In this document: one piece after another, positions 8,079 through 17,772 of the stretch
How the letters are laid out: each line of letters starts with the position of its first letter
How positions within the stretch are numbered: the stretch's first letter is position 1
Origin: Pseudonocardia sp. EC080619-01
GTDB lineage: Bacteria > Actinomycetota > Actinomycetes > Mycobacteriales > Pseudonocardiaceae
Assembly (NCBI RefSeq): GCF_001420995.1
Contig: NZ_CP012184.1
Location: 124,001-188,000, forward strand
Length of the DNA: 64,000 bases
Direction: 5' to 3'
Position numbers and translations under genes: made by a program
Notes under the pieces: model-generated
Told to the model about the DNA's origin: nothing
Databases searched by the model: none
What the model saw: the letters and a program-made list of their open reading frames with translations, nothing else

Positions 8079-9598
8079 GTGCCCCCTCGTCGTCCGTCGC
8101 TGTGATCACGTCGGGGACCGAGCGTATCGGTTCGGGTACCACCGCCCGGCGTCCCACGCGCCGGAGCATCAGGTGCGACGAGGGCGCGGGAGGCGAGCCA
8201 CCGCGGGTACAGCTCGCCGTAGAGCGCGGCGCGCCCGGGATCGGGGTCGACGCGGTGCAGGCGCGGGCGCAGGTGTTCGAGTGCCTCGTCGAGGTCGCGG
8301 CCCGTCCCGGCGAGGGCGAGGGCGGCGGCGCCGAGCAGGGTGACGTCCGGGTCGTCGCAGACCAGCACGGTCCGGTCGAGCACGTCGGCGCGCAGCCGGG
8401 TGGCGGCCGCCGAGCGGGCCGCGCCACCGGCGAATACCACGGTTGTCGAGCCGGGCGAGTCTCCGGCGTCGAGCAGGTCGACGCCCTCCCGCACGGTGAA
8501 GGCCGCGCCCTCCCGGGCAGCCCGCAGCAGGTGTGCCGGGCCGTGGCCGAGCCCCTGACCGAGCACGGCGCCGCGGGTGGCAGGCCGCCACCGCGGGAAC
8601 CGCTCGCCGGACATCGCCGGGATCACCTGCAGGCCGTCGGCCCCCGGCGCGACGGCGTCGACGACGTCCTCCTCGACCGTCCCGGCGAGCTCGCGCCAGC
8701 GGGCCACGGCACCTCCGGTGAGGCCGGTGGGCCCGCCGACGACCCACCGGCCGCCGGCCAGGGCCGGGTTCAGCAGGACCCCGCCGGCGGTCCCGGCCGG
8801 GTCGGTGCTCAGCCGTCCCAGCACGTCGGTGGTGCCGGCGACGTCGGCGATCAGGTCGGTGCGCCCACCGAGGAGCAGGCCGATGCCGACCGACCCGTCC
8901 GGCCCGCCGGCGACGACCGGGAGCCCGGCGGGCAGACCGGTCGCCGCGGCCACGTCGTCGCGGAGCCCGCCGACCGGGTCGGCCGGCCCGGCAGCCGCGG
9001 GCCACCAGCCCGCCGGCAGGTCCAGCTCGGTGAGGAGGTCGTGGTCCCACGTGCGGGTGCACACGTCGAACAGCAGCGTGTAGGCGGCGTCGACGGTGTC
9101 GGTCACCGGGGACCCGACGCAGCGCGCGACGAGGAAGTCCTTCGGTGAGAGCAGCGCGTGCACCCGTGCTGCCAGCTCCGGACGGCGTGCGCGCAGGTCG
9201 AGCGCGTGCGCGAGCCCGCCCGCGCCGGGGACGGGCCGGCCGCTGATCTCCCGGATCCGGTCCAGCACCGGCTCGGGGAGCGCGGCCACCAGGTCCGCGC
9301 CGCGGGAGTCGGCCCACCCGGTGGCGGGCCCGACCGGGCGGAGCTCGGGGTCGACCGCGACCGTCCCGATGTGCCCCGCGATCCCCAGCGCACCCACCGG
9401 ACCGGGAGCGGTCCCGCGGACCCGGCCCAGCGCGGTGACCACATCGGACCAGAGCTGCTCGGCATCGACGTGCCCACCGCCCGCGCCGTCCGTACGCGGC
9501 ACCCGGACGGCGCTCTCGACCGTGCCGTCACCGGAGACGACGGCGGCACGCACCGCCGAGGTCCCGACGTCGACGGCGACGACCCGGTCGCCGCTCAC
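8075..9598 (-). CDS. FGGY-family carbohydrate kinase
   Basis: A 507-residue kinase of the FGGY fold (xylulokinase/gluconokinase group). The first ATP-site strand is VVAVDVGTSAVRAAVV. Later motifs include LSPKDFLVARC, GGPDGSVGIGLLLGG, ADVAGTTDVLG in the second phosphate-binding region and VFAGGAARSAAATRLRADVL near the C-terminus. It should phosphorylate a sugar, polyol or sugar acid, but FGGY substrate cannot be predicted here. The GTG start overlaps the CoA-transferase stop (GTGA) and its own stop overlaps the regulator start, so the genes are translationally coupled. Confidence 0.88.
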   Translation of the reverse strand: MSGDRVVAVDVGTSAVRAAVVSGDGTVESAVRVPRTDGAGGGHVDAEQLWSDVVTALGRVRGTAPGPVGALGIAGHIGTVAVDPELRPVGPATGWADSRGADLVAALPEPVLDRIREISGRPVPGAGGLAHALDLRARRPELAARVHALLSPKDFLVARCVGSPVTDTVDAAYTLLFDVCTRTWDHDLLTELDLPAGWWPAAAGPADPVGGLRDDVAAATGLPAGLPVVAGGPDGSVGIGLLLGGRTDLIADVAGTTDVLGRLSTDPAGTAGGVLLNPALAGGRWVVGGPTGLTGGAVARWRELAGTVEEDVVDAVAPGADGLQVIPAMSGERFPRWRPATRGAVLGQGLGHGPAHLLRAAREGAAFTVREGVDLLDAGDSPGSTTVVFAGGAARSAAATRLRADVLDRTVLVCDDPDVTLLGAAALALAGTGRDLDEALEHLRPRLHRVDPDPGRAALYGELYPRWLASRALVAPDAPARGTPGGGTRTDTLGPRRDHSDGRRGGT

Positions 9599-10797
9599 AC
9601 CGCACCGGAGGAGCGCAGCCGCTCCAGCTCCGCGTCGTCCATCCCGAGGATCGTCCGGTAGACGTGATCGTTGTCCTCGCCCACGGTCGGCGGGGCCTTG
9701 CGCACGGTCGGCGGCGACTTCTCCATCTTGATCGGGTTGCCCGGCATCCGGATCGTCCCGAGCTTCGGGTGCTCGGACTCGACGACCATCTCCCGGGCGG
9801 CGATCTGCTCGGACTCCGCCACCTCGGGCACCGTCGCCACCCTGGCGAACGGGATCCCGGCCTCCTCCAGCACGTCGCCGATCTCGTCGGCGGTGCGGTC
9901 CCGGGCCCAGTCCGCGACGACCGCCTCCAGCTCCGGGACGTGCTCCATCCGCCCGGGCACGGTGCGGTAGCGCTCGTCGGTGGCCAGCTCGTCGCGGCCG
10001 ATGGCGTGGCAGAGCTTGGGCCACAACGAGTTCGTCCCGGCCTGGATGTACATCTGGGCGTCGGCGCAGGCGTAGACGTTGACGGGCGCGGTGAGCAGGT
10101 CCCGGGAGCCGTTGCGGGGCATCTCGCTGCCCAGCATCAGCCAGCTGATCAGCCGGGTGCCCAGGGTGGCGAACATCGAGTCGAGGCTGGCGACGTCGAC
10201 CCGCTGCCCCTCCCCCGTCCGCTCCCGGTGCATCAGTGCGGCGAACGTCCCGAGCGCGGCCTGGAACCCGGTGACGTAGTCGGCGATGTAGGTGCCGGTC
10301 AGGGTGGGCGGGCCGTCCGCCTCACCGGTGGTGTCCATCAGGCCGGACGAGGCCTGGGCGATCGCGTCGAACAGGGCGCGCCGCGACAGCGGCCCGGTCT
10401 GGCCGAACCCGGAGATCGAGGTGAGGACGATGTCCGGCTTGAGCTCGGTCATCCGCTCGTAGCCGATGCCCATCTTCTCGATGGTGCCGGGCCGGTAGTT
10501 CTCCACGACCACGTCGGCCCACCGGACGAGCTGCTCGAGGACCCCGAGCGCGTCGGGGTGGCGGGTGTCGAGCGTGGCGCCGTACTTGTTGCGGTTGTAG
10601 AGCATCGTGTAGACGCTCTCGCCCTCGTAGTACGGCTCGTGGTGACGCGCGTCCTCGCCGTCGGGACGCTCGACCTTCACCACCTCCGCGCCGAAGTCGG
10701 CGAGGATCTGCGCGCAGCTGGGGCCGGCGATGAACCGGGACAGGTCGAGGACGCGGAACCCGGCCAGGGGGCCGGGCGCGTGGGGGGCGGACTGCAC
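9595..10797 (-). CDS. Class III CoA-transferase (CaiB/BaiF, formyl-CoA transferase-like)
   Basis: A 400-residue family III CoA-transferase that moves CoA between carboxylic acids through an aspartyl-CoA mixed anhydride. It has [57 protein letters not shown] and the loop [14 protein letters not shown] with the expected catalytic Asp. The GTG start is supported by AAGGGA 8 bases upstream. The gene is 71 bases after the TPP-enzyme stop and overlaps the kinase start. The Frc-plus-TPP-enzyme pairing recalls oxalate catabolism (Frc/Oxc), but the TPP partner looks more like acetolactate synthase, so the acid used is open. Confidence 0.9.
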   Translation of the reverse strand: MQSAPHAPGPLAGFRVLDLSRFIAGPSCAQILADFGAEVVKVERPDGEDARHHEPYYEGESVYTMLYNRNKYGATLDTRHPDALGVLEQLVRWADVVVENYRPGTIEKMGIGYERMTELKPDIVLTSISGFGQTGPLSRRALFDAIAQASSGLMDTTGEADGPPTLTGTYIADYVTGFQAALGTFAALMHRERTGEGQRVDVASLDSMFATLGTRLISWLMLGSEMPRNGSRDLLTAPVNVYACADAQMYIQAGTNSLWPKLCHAIGRDELATDERYRTVPGRMEHVPELEAVVADWARDRTADEIGDVLEEAGIPFARVATVPEVAESEQIAAREMVVESEHPKLGTIRMPGNPIKMEKSPPTVRKAPPTVGEDNDHVYRTILGMDDAELERLRSSGAV

Positions 10798-10868
10798 TGT
10801 CTGTTCCCTTCGGTGACCGGTCGCCGCCGTCCGGGCGGGACGGCGGCGACGGTGCGGTCGTTCGCGCC

Positions 10869-12563
10869 TCAGCCTGCCCGATGGGGCAGGAAGGCCTCGT
10901 AGGTCCAGGCGTTGGCGGCGCGGTCGAGGACGACGTCGACCAGCGCGGGCCGCCCGCTCGCGAAGGCCGACTTCACCGCGTCGACGAGCTCCTCGACGGT
11001 CGTCACCCGGCGGCCGGGCACGCCCATCCCCTCGGCGACCCGGGCGAAGTCGACCTGGCCGAAGTCGACGCCGATGGTGCGGCCGTCGAAGTGGAGCTCC
11101 TGCTCCTGGCGGATGTTGCCGTAGCTGGAGTCGTTGAGCACCACGAGGCACACGGGGCCGCCGACCCGGGCCAGCGTCTCGATCTCACCGAGGCTCATGC
11201 CCAGCGAGCCGTCACCGATCAGCGCGAGCACAGGCCGCTCGGGGTCGTCGGCGACCGAGGCGATCGCCGCGGGCAGAGCGAAACCCATGTTCCCGAACCC
11301 GACCGGCTTGATGTAGCGGTACGGCCGGGGCATCTCCCAGAGGAACGACCAGACACCGGGGTTGCCGGCGTCCGGGATCAGGACCGACTCGGGCGGGGTG
11401 ACCTCGCGCAGCGCACGCACGACGACCGCGGGCGAGACCGTGCCCGGGGTCTCCGGCTCGCGGGACCCCGAGAGCTCCCACCAGTCCTTCTCGGCCTGCT
11501 GCAGCCCGGTCACCCATCCGGCCCGCGACTCCCGTGCCGCGGCGGCACCGCCGGTGGTGGCCTCGACGAGCGAGGTGCAGAACGCGCCGAGGTCACCGAC
11601 GACGCCGGTGGTCGTCTCGGAGTAGTAGCGGCCGATCATCGTCGGGTCGACGTCGACCTGGACGACCGGCGGCAGCGCGGTCTTCCAGCGGCGGGTGGAG
11701 ACGGCGTTGAGGCTGTTGCCCAGCGCCAGCACCAGGTCGGACTCGGCGAGCACCCGCGAGGTGAGGGCGGTGCCCATCCGGGACAGCGCCCCGAACACCA
11801 GCGGGTGGCCGGTCGGGACCGCCCCCATGCCGTTGAACGTGGTGATGACCGGGATGTTCAGAGAGTCGGCCAGCGCCAGCACGTCGTCGGCGGCCCTGGC
11901 GCGGTTGCCGCCGTTGCCGAGCCAGATCACCGGGCGCTCCGCGGCGAGCACCCGTTCGGCGACCTCGGCGACCGCGGCCGGAGCCGGCACCGGACGGGTG
12001 CCGACCCAGGTCCGGGACGGGTGGGTCGCCGGCACCTCGGGCGGGGCGTCGACGACGTTCTCGATGGTGTCGCGGGCGAAGTCGAGGTGCACCGGGCCGG
12101 GGTTGCCGGTCATGGCGACGACGTAGGCCTCCTCCATCGCCTGCTTGATCGACGAGGCGTGCGCGACGAGCCGGCTGTACTTGGTGAAGGGCTCGAAGAT
12201 CTTGACGTGGTCGGCGTTCTGCGCGTCGTCCTTGTGGATGTTCTCGCCGTTGTTGTTGCAGGTGACGATGATCGCCGGGCTGGAGTCGCGGAACGCGCCG
12301 CCGACGCCGGTGAGGAGGTTCGTCGCACCGGGTCCGGTGGTCGCGATCGCGACGGCGGGGGTGCCGGTGAGCCGGCCGTAGGCGTCGGCCATCACCGCGG
12401 CGGCGTTCTCGTGCCGGGTGTGGACCATCTCGATGCCGGGGGTGTCGATGATCGCGTCGGTGATCGCCAGGGTCTGCCCGCCGACCACGCCGAAGACGTG
12501 GCGGACCCCCAGCGACTCGAGCATCTTCACGACCAGCTGGCCGCCGGTCATCTTCTCCGACAT
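10869..12563 (-). CDS. Thiamine-diphosphate enzyme of the acetolactate synthase family
   Basis: A 564-residue three-domain ThDP enzyme. It has the catalytic Glu52 in [16 protein letters not shown], a central domain with [12 protein letters not shown], and the cofactor motif GDGSLGM...NDSSYGN at about residues 448-476. The presence of Glu52 excludes glyoxylate carboligase, which has Val there. It resembles acetolactate synthase large subunits, but no small subunit is nearby and the operon partners are a CoA-transferase and an FGGY kinase. A catabolic C-C lyase or ligase acting on a 2-keto acid or acyl-CoA is therefore more likely than branched-chain amino acid synthesis. Oxalyl-CoA decarboxylase is an alternative. 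The ATG has AGGGA 5-8 bases upstream. Confidence 0.85.
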   Translation of the reverse strand: MSEKMTGGQLVVKMLESLGVRHVFGVVGGQTLAITDAIIDTPGIEMVHTRHENAAAVMADAYGRLTGTPAVAIATTGPGATNLLTGVGGAFRDSSPAIIVTCNNNGENIHKDDAQNADHVKIFEPFTKYSRLVAHASSIKQAMEEAYVVAMTGNPGPVHLDFARDTIENVVDAPPEVPATHPSRTWVGTRPVPAPAAVAEVAERVLAAERPVIWLGNGGNRARAADDVLALADSLNIPVITTFNGMGAVPTGHPLVFGALSRMGTALTSRVLAESDLVLALGNSLNAVSTRRWKTALPPVVQVDVDPTMIGRYYSETTTGVVGDLGAFCTSLVEATTGGAAAARESRAGWVTGLQQAEKDWWELSGSREPETPGTVSPAVVVRALREVTPPESVLIPDAGNPGVWSFLWEMPRPYRYIKPVGFGNMGFALPAAIASVADDPERPVLALIGDGSLGMSLGEIETLARVGGPVCLVVLNDSSYGNIRQEQELHFDGRTIGVDFGQVDFARVAEGMGVPGRRVTTVEELVDAVKSAFASGRPALVDVVLDRAANAWTYEAFLPHRAG

Positions 12564-12599
12564 GCGGTGTCCCTAAGGTCGTAGGTGTTCGGGGTTGGT

Positions 12600-12787
12600 G
12601 CCCCGGATGCCCGGGACGACGGGGTGTGGCTGATGAGGTGTTGTCGCTTCGGTGGCTCGGAAGGAATGGCCGCCCCGTCGTGCTGGACAGGCCTGGCCAC
12701 TGATTCGGATCTGTGCGGACCGTCGCTGATTAGGGACCTGATGGCGGGTTGTCCACGGGCGTGACCTGCAACGACAGGAGCCTGCGC
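12600..12787 (+). ncRNA. Candidate IS110 bridge RNA (seekRNA) region
   Basis: The roughly 190-base non-coding stretch before the transposase is where IS110-group elements encode the bridge RNA that pairs with target and donor DNA. It is open of genes and rich in short inverted repeats (for example GTGCCCC with GGGGT-type partners at 12598-12632). The call rests on position and family knowledge only; loops were not modelled. Confidence 0.35.
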
Positions 12788-14011
12788 GTGGCGCAACGGC
12801 CAGTGATCTGGATCGGGATCGACGTCGGGAAGAGGACGCACCATGCGTGCGCGATCGATACCGACGGCAAGGTGGTGTTCTCCCGCAAGGTCAGCAACGA
12901 CCAGGCCGCGATCGAGGCGTTGCTGGCCCGCGCTGCGGAAGCGGCCCAGGACGTGCGGTGGGCCATCGACCTGACCTGCAGCTATGCGGCGCTGCTGCAG
13001 GTGGTCCTCACCGCGGCCGACCAGCAGGTGGTCTATGTCCCCGGTCGGGTCGTCGACCGGATGAGCGGCGTGTTCCGGGGCGAGGCCAAGACCGACGCCC
13101 GTGACGCGAAGGTCATCGCCGAGACCGCCCGCATGCGCGGCGCCGACCTCACCACGGTCACCGCCACTGATGAGACCACTGCCGAACTGGCCCGGCTCGT
13201 GGCCCATCGCGAGGACCTGATGGCCGACTGGGTGCGCGGGGTCAACCGGCTGCGTGACCTGCTCGGGTCGATCTTTCCCGGTCTCGAGGCGGCATTCGAC
13301 TATTCCACCCGCAGCGCTCTGGTGCTGGTCACCGGGTTCCAGACACCCCAGGCCCTCCGGGACGCCGGCGAGGCAGGGGTGATCGAGTACCTGCGTGCCC
13401 ATCGGGCGTGGGCACCGGGTATTGCTGCGATGGCCGCCACCGCGGTCGAGGTCGCCCACGCCCAGACCGTGGCACTGCCCAGCGAGACGCGGACCGCGAT
13501 CCTTGTTGCCGGCCTGGCCCGACGACTGCTGGAACTCGACCGGGAGATCAAGGACACCGACAAGCTGATCACCACCGTGTTCCGCTCCCACCCGGACGCG
13601 GCGATCATCGAGTCGCTGCCCGGTCTCGGACCCATCCTGGGCGCGGAGTTCCTCACCGCCACCCACGGCGGTGTCGGCCCTGAACTGGGCGGATTCACCT
13701 CTCCAGGGCGGCTGGCCTCCTACGCCGGACTCGTCCCGGTGCCCCAGGACTCCGGCCGGATCAGCGGGAACCTGCGTCGCCCACGACGCTACAACCGCCG
13801 CCTGCGGCGAGTGTTCTACATGGCCGCACTGTCCAGCCTCAAGGTCAATGGCCCGTCCCGGGCCTTCTACCAGCGCAAACGCAGCGAAAGAATGCTTCAT
13901 ACCCAGGCTCTGCTCGCCTTGGCCAGACGCCTGGTCGACGTCCTGTGGGCCCTGCTGCGTGACCGGAGGATGTTCACCATCACCGCACCACAACCCGCTA
14001 TCGCGGCTTGA
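12788..14011 (+). CDS. IS110-family transposase
   Basis: A 407-residue DEDD/RuvC-like transposase. The N-terminal catalytic domain begins WIGIDVGKRTHHACAID and contains GEAKTDARDAKVIAETARM. The C-terminal Transposase_20 domain has ESLPGLGPILGAEFL and SPGRLASYAGLVPVPQDSGR, carrying the conserved Ser. In this family both domains act on DNA guided by a bridge RNA. The GTG at 12788 is preferred because AGGAG lies 7 bases upstream; a start 39 bases earlier lacks a ribosome site. Length and motifs look intact, so the element may be active. Confidence 0.95.
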   Translation: MAQRPVIWIGIDVGKRTHHACAIDTDGKVVFSRKVSNDQAAIEALLARAAEAAQDVRWAIDLTCSYAALLQVVLTAADQQVVYVPGRVVDRMSGVFRGEAKTDARDAKVIAETARMRGADLTTVTATDETTAELARLVAHREDLMADWVRGVNRLRDLLGSIFPGLEAAFDYSTRSALVLVTGFQTPQALRDAGEAGVIEYLRAHRAWAPGIAAMAATAVEVAHAQTVALPSETRTAILVAGLARRLLELDREIKDTDKLITTVFRSHPDAAIIESLPGLGPILGAEFLTATHGGVGPELGGFTSPGRLASYAGLVPVPQDSGRISGNLRRPRRYNRRLRRVFYMAALSSLKVNGPSRAFYQRKRSERMLHTQALLALARRLVDVLWALLRDRRMFTITAPQPAIAA

Positions 14012-14030
14012 CACGGTCATTCGGATTCCT

Positions 14031-14421
14031 CTCGGTGATGGTAGGGAGCCGGCGCGTCCGGCCCGCGTGTCCGTGCGGTGCGGACGTCGTCCTGCCGGCG
14101 GAGGCGGGGACCGCGTGCTGCCGTCCCGCCACGGTGGTCGCGCGGCCTCGTCCCGCCGCCGGCCGCACGGCCCCGGACCGAGGCCGGAGGCCGTTCGCGA
14201 GGGCGCCGGGGCACCTGTCGTGGGGCCGAAGAGTAGGTACCGGCACCGGGCCCGGGAAGGGACCAACGGCCTGGGCGGTGGCCGGTCCGCCGTTGCTCCG
14301 AGCCGGACCTGGCTGTGACCCGCGCCACGCCCGCTTGAGTGTGCCGCGACGGCACCCGTTGCCATGGCCCCGTCACCGCGCGCCGTGGAGATCCCCCGGG
14401 CGCACACCGAGGAGGGCACCG
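14031..14421. other. Non-coding stretch between IS110 and the S9 peptidase
   Basis: About 390 bases without a supportable gene. Open frames on both strands lack ribosome sites and known motifs. The end of the stretch (14400-14421) holds the GGAGGG ribosome site of the peptidase gene. Confidence 0.5.
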
Positions 14422-16362
14422 ATGACCCAGGCACCCGGCCGGACCGAGCAGGCACCGACGCGGATCGAGCTCGAGGAGTTCTTCGCCGACCCGGTGTTCT
14501 CCGGCGCGTCCCTGTCCCCCGACGGCACCCGGATCGCCTACCTGGCCCCGCACCTCGGCCGGCGCAACGTCTGGGTCCGCGGCATCGACGAGGACCACAC
14601 CGACGCCGTCTGCGTCACCCACGACTCCCGCCGCGGCATCACGAAGTACCACTGGACCGACGACCCGCGCTGGCTGCTCTACGAGCAGGACACCGACGGC
14701 AACGAGGACTGGCACCTCTACCGGGTCGATCTCGACGCTCCCGACCAGCCGGCCGTCGACCTCACCCCGATGGACCCGGGTTCGCGCGTGGTCGGCGTCG
14801 ACCCGCTGGAGTCGCAGCCCGGGAACGTGCTGGTCGGCATGAACCGCAACCCCCTGTCGGTCGACCTGTTCCGGATCGAGGTCGCGACCGGCGAGACGAC
14901 GCTGCTGCTCGAACAGCCCGAGCCCCGGGGCAACTACCTGGTGGACCGGGACGGCGCGCCCGTCTTCCACTCGTTGCTGACCGAGGACGGCACCTGGGAG
15001 TTCTCGGCGGTCGACCCCGAGACCCACGAACGACGCCTGCTGCGCCGCGTCAGCGGCCCCGAGCACCCGCTGGGCGTGCAGCCCCAGCTCGTCACACCGG
15101 ACGGTTCCGGCCTGCTGCTGGGCTCCTACCAGGACTCCGACGACCTGCGGCTGGTGCGCGTCGACCGGGAGACCGGCGAGGAGACGGTCGTCGCCGCCGT
15201 CGAGGGCCACGACCTGTGCACCCTCGGGTTGATGGCTCCCGGCGTGCTGCCGCCGACCGTGTTCACCAGCCGCCGGACCGGCGAGGTGATCGCCGCCCGC
15301 TTCGTCGGCGAACGGCCGCACATCGAGGTCCTCGACCCGCACTTCGCGGAGGTCTACGCCGAGCTGGAGAAGCTGTCCGACGGCGTGCTGGGCACGCTCT
15401 CCTCGGACGAGTCGGAGCAGCGCTGGATCGCCACCTTCGTCCACGACCGCGACCCGGCGGTCACCTGGCTCTACGACCACTCCACCGGCGAGAGCAGGAT
15501 CCTGTTCCGCCCCTACCCGCACCTGGACCCGGCCGCGCTCGCCCCGATGGAGCCGGTGAGCTTCCGGGCCCGGGACGGGCTACCGCTGCACGGCTACCTG
15601 ACGCGGCCGGTCGGCGCCGGGCCCGAGCGCCTGCCGCTCGTGCTGCTCCCGCACGGCGGACCGTGGGTGCACGACACCTGGGGCTACAGCGCGGAGGTCC
15701 AGTTCCTGGCCAACCGCGGCTACGCGGTGCTGCAGGTCAACTTCCGCGGGTCCTCCGGCTACGGCAGGCGGCACATCACCGCGGCGATCGGCGAGCTCGC
15801 CGGCGCGATGCACGACGACCTCATCGACGCCACCGAGTGGGCCGTGACCCAGGGCTGGGCCGACCCGGCGCGGCTCGGCATCTACGGCGGGTCCTACGGC
15901 GGGTACGCCGCGCTCGTCGGCGTCACCGTGACACCGGACCACTTCGCCGCCGCCGTGGACTACGTCGGCATCTCCGACCTGGCGAACTTCATGCGGACGC
16001 TGCCGCCGTTCGTCCGGCCGTACCAGGTGAACGCCTGGTACCGGTATGTCGGCGACCCGGACGTCCCCGAGCAGGAGGCCGACATGCTGGCCCGCTCGCC
16101 GATCACCATGGTCGACCGGATCCGGACGCCGCTGCTGGTCGCCCAGGGCGCCAACGACGCCCGCGTCGTCCAGGCCGAGTCGGACAACATCGTCGCCTCG
16201 CTGCGCGAGCGCGGCGTCCCCGTGGAGTACCTGCTCGCCGAGGACGAGGGCCACGGGTTCGCCAACCCGGAGAACCAGATCCGGTTCTACCGGGCCATGG
16301 AGCGGCACTTCGCCGAGCACCTCGGCGGCGACGCCGGACGCAGGTCGTCCGCGATCTCCTGA
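14422..16362 (+). CDS. S9 family serine peptidase (prolyl oligopeptidase/acylaminoacyl peptidase type)
   Basis: A 646-residue cytoplasmic peptidase. Residues 10-380 form a beta-propeller with the DPP-IV-like opening FFADPVFSGASLSPDGTRIAY. Residues 390-646 form an alpha/beta-hydrolase domain with LVLLPHGGPWVHDTWGY, the nucleophile elbow GGSYGG (Ser491), the acid in GANDARV and the His in EDEGHGF, so the triad is complete. Such enzymes cleave short peptides, often after Pro or at blocked N-termini. No signal peptide is visible. The ATG follows GGAGGG. It stands alone. Confidence 0.9.
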   Translation: MTQAPGRTEQAPTRIELEEFFADPVFSGASLSPDGTRIAYLAPHLGRRNVWVRGIDEDHTDAVCVTHDSRRGITKYHWTDDPRWLLYEQDTDGNEDWHLYRVDLDAPDQPAVDLTPMDPGSRVVGVDPLESQPGNVLVGMNRNPLSVDLFRIEVATGETTLLLEQPEPRGNYLVDRDGAPVFHSLLTEDGTWEFSAVDPETHERRLLRRVSGPEHPLGVQPQLVTPDGSGLLLGSYQDSDDLRLVRVDRETGEETVVAAVEGHDLCTLGLMAPGVLPPTVFTSRRTGEVIAARFVGERPHIEVLDPHFAEVYAELEKLSDGVLGTLSSDESEQRWIATFVHDRDPAVTWLYDHSTGESRILFRPYPHLDPAALAPMEPVSFRARDGLPLHGYLTRPVGAGPERLPLVLLPHGGPWVHDTWGYSAEVQFLANRGYAVLQVNFRGSSGYGRRHITAAIGELAGAMHDDLIDATEWAVTQGWADPARLGIYGGSYGGYAALVGVTVTPDHFAAAVDYVGISDLANFMRTLPPFVRPYQVNAWYRYVGDPDVPEQEADMLARSPITMVDRIRTPLLVAQGANDARVVQAESDNIVASLRERGVPVEYLLAEDEGHGFANPENQIRFYRAMERHFAEHLGGDAGRRSSAIS

Positions 16363-16543
16363 GCCGGAGCCCGGCGTTCCACCATGCGGACCACCGGATC
16401 GCCGGACCGACCACGACGGTGCGAATCCGGAACGAAGTCCGCGCACGATCGTGTGCGAGGGTTCGCGGCCGTGGCGCCGTGCTCTCAGGGCGGCCACAGC
16501 TTCTCAGGGCCCCCACAGCACGCCCCGTCGAGACTCTCCGGCC

Positions 16544-16849
16544 ATGCGGCGCGACCACGGTCCGGAGAACGAGCTCGGGATCCCCCTCGAGGATCCCCGG
16601 GTCCCGGTGACCCGGATCGAGGTCCTGGACTTCGTCGGGGAGGCGTTCGACGACGACCGGCCCACCCGGTCGGCACTCGTCACCCACGCCGCGGCCGAGG
16701 GTGCCCGGCCCGCTCTGCTCGAGCTGCTCGCCACCCTCCCCGACGGCCGGTTCGACGACCCGGACGCGTTGTGGGCGGCACTGCCCGGCGTCCCCGTCGA
16801 TCTCCGGGACGGCCGGCCCGGCTCCCGCGCCGGCCCGGCGGACGGCTGA
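16544..16849 (+). CDS. Small DUF2795-like protein
   Basis: A 101-residue protein. Its central part, VLDFVGEAFDDDRPTRSALV to LPDGRFDDPDALWAALPG, matches the layout of the actinobacterial DUF2795 helical domain: a short helix, then A-x-x-x-G-A-x-x-x-L-L-x-x-L-x-x-L-P-D-x-x-F/Y-D. Function is unknown for that family. The ATG start at 16544 has only a weak ribosome site. It is convergent with the G1 peptidase, with a hairpin between them. Confidence 0.6.
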   Translation: MRRDHGPENELGIPLEDPRVPVTRIEVLDFVGEAFDDDRPTRSALVTHAAAEGARPALLELLATLPDGRFDDPDALWAALPGVPVDLRDGRPGSRAGPADG

Positions 16850-16871
16850 GGACTGACGCTGCGCCCGTACT

Positions 16872-16892
16872 CACCTGGTTCCGAACCCGGTG
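16872..16892. terminator. Hairpin between convergent genes
   Basis: CACCTGGTTC followed at once by CGAACCCGGTG makes a near-perfect inverted repeat (one mismatch) in the 44-base gap between the DUF2795 and G1 peptidase stop codons. It is a likely bidirectional terminator. Confidence 0.4.
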
Positions 16893-16893
16893 G

Positions 16894-17619
16894 CTACCCC
16901 CGGAGCTGTCGGATCGTGAAGGCGTCCCCGGACATCCGGCCCGTCGCGGTCATGAAGCCCTTCCCGTCGGTCGCGTCGATCGCCGTCGCCGACCGCGCAC
17001 CCATCGACTCCCCGTCGACCGTCGCCCCGGTGAACCGCACCGACCCGAACCTCGGGAACGCGCCCTGCTGCGCCTCCAGCACGACCTCGGCCGAGACGTT
17101 CGCCCCGGCGTGCGTCCTGACCACGCTGCGGCTGTCGCCACGGGTGAGGTTCCGGATCGTCATCGTGTACGCGTCGCCGCTGCGGACCACCTCGGCCGCG
17201 ATCTCGTCCCCGGTCCGGACGGTCATCGAGTGGTACACCGCCGGGGCGGGCGCGATCTCGAACCACGCACGGTGGACCGGCTCGCCGCCGACGCAGGTCG
17301 TCGCGACACCGGTCTGCTGGACGGTGCTGCTGCCGTAGCCGTCGATCCCGACCCAGGGTGCGAACGGCGTGGCACCGGCCGTGCACGCGACGTCCGGCAC
17401 GGTCCACCGCGCCGACACCGACCGGAACCCGGAGCCCGTCACGACGTAGCCCGACCAGTTCCCACCGTCCACGGAGAACGGCGGTCCGGCCGGTCCGTCC
17501 TGTCGCGCCCCCTCGGCGTGCGCCGGGACCGGTGTGAACACCACCGCGACGACGGCGAGCGCCACCAGCAGCGCACCTCTCCTCCGCTCCGCTCCGGCGG
17601 GGGTCCGGTCTGTCCGCAT
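16894..17619 (-). CDS. Secreted G1 (eqolisin-like) glutamic peptidase
   Basis: A 241-residue secreted protein. Residues 1-35 are a Sec signal peptide (RRRGALLVALAVVAVVFTP, then PAHAE as the likely cleavage site). The mature part begins GGNWSGYVV and RWTVPDV, as in peptidase family G1. It has WVGIDGYGSSTVQQTGV with the catalytic Gln and HRAWFEIAPAP with the catalytic Glu. Family members are acid-active endopeptidases known mainly from fungi, with bacterial relatives. The ATG follows an AGGAGG ribosome site. The gene is monocistronic. Confidence 0.82.
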   Translation of the reverse strand: MRTDRTPAGAERRRGALLVALAVVAVVFTPVPAHAEGARQDGPAGPPFSVDGGNWSGYVVTGSGFRSVSARWTVPDVACTAGATPFAPWVGIDGYGSSTVQQTGVATTCVGGEPVHRAWFEIAPAPAVYHSMTVRTGDEIAAEVVRSGDAYTMTIRNLTRGDSRSVVRTHAGANVSAEVVLEAQQGAFPRFGSVRFTGATVDGESMGARSATAIDATDGKGFMTATGRMSGDAFTIRQLRG

Positions 17620-17772
17620 GCGGAACCTCCTGTCGGACGGGGTGCCGGGCCGGAGGCGTGACGCTACGGCGGACGCCGACCGAGCACAGGTACGTCCGGC
17701 CCGGCCGGGCCCGGCATCGGTCCCGGCGGGCCCCGGGACCTTCGGACGTGGCGGGCCGGGCATCCGGACCGG

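Larger units (their letters stand above)
12590..14030 (+). mobile_element. IS110-family insertion sequence (limits approximate)
   Basis: An element of about 1.4 kb with one transposase gene, a left non-coding end of about 200 bases and a very short right end. IS110 elements lack long terminal inverted repeats and usually leave no long target duplication, so exact ends cannot be read from one copy. The octamer ATTCGGAT occurs at 12703-12710 and 14019-14026, but it would leave too short a left end and may be chance. The element sits directly upstream of the TPP-enzyme operon, pointing away from it. Confidence 0.7.

Noticed and set aside
8169..9317. Arg/Ala-rich minus-strand frame overlapping the FGGY kinase
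   Set aside because: Same-strand shadow frame; composition is typical of shifted high-GC coding and the kinase frame has all family motifs.
10869..12563. Glyoxylate carboligase, to complete the urate-to-glyoxylate route
   Set aside because: The enzyme has Glu at position 52 where glyoxylate carboligase has Val, and no hydroxypyruvate isomerase or tartronate semialdehyde reductase is nearby.
10881..12584. Plus-strand open frame of 567 codons opposite the TPP-enzyme gene
   Set aside because: It is the antisense shadow of a well-supported gene; long empty frames are expected in DNA of this GC content and it shows no family motif.
12703..14026. ATTCGGAT at both sides of the transposase as IS termini
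   Set aside because: It would leave only about 80 bases before the transposase, too little for the left end and bridge RNA of an IS110 element; eight bases can match by chance.
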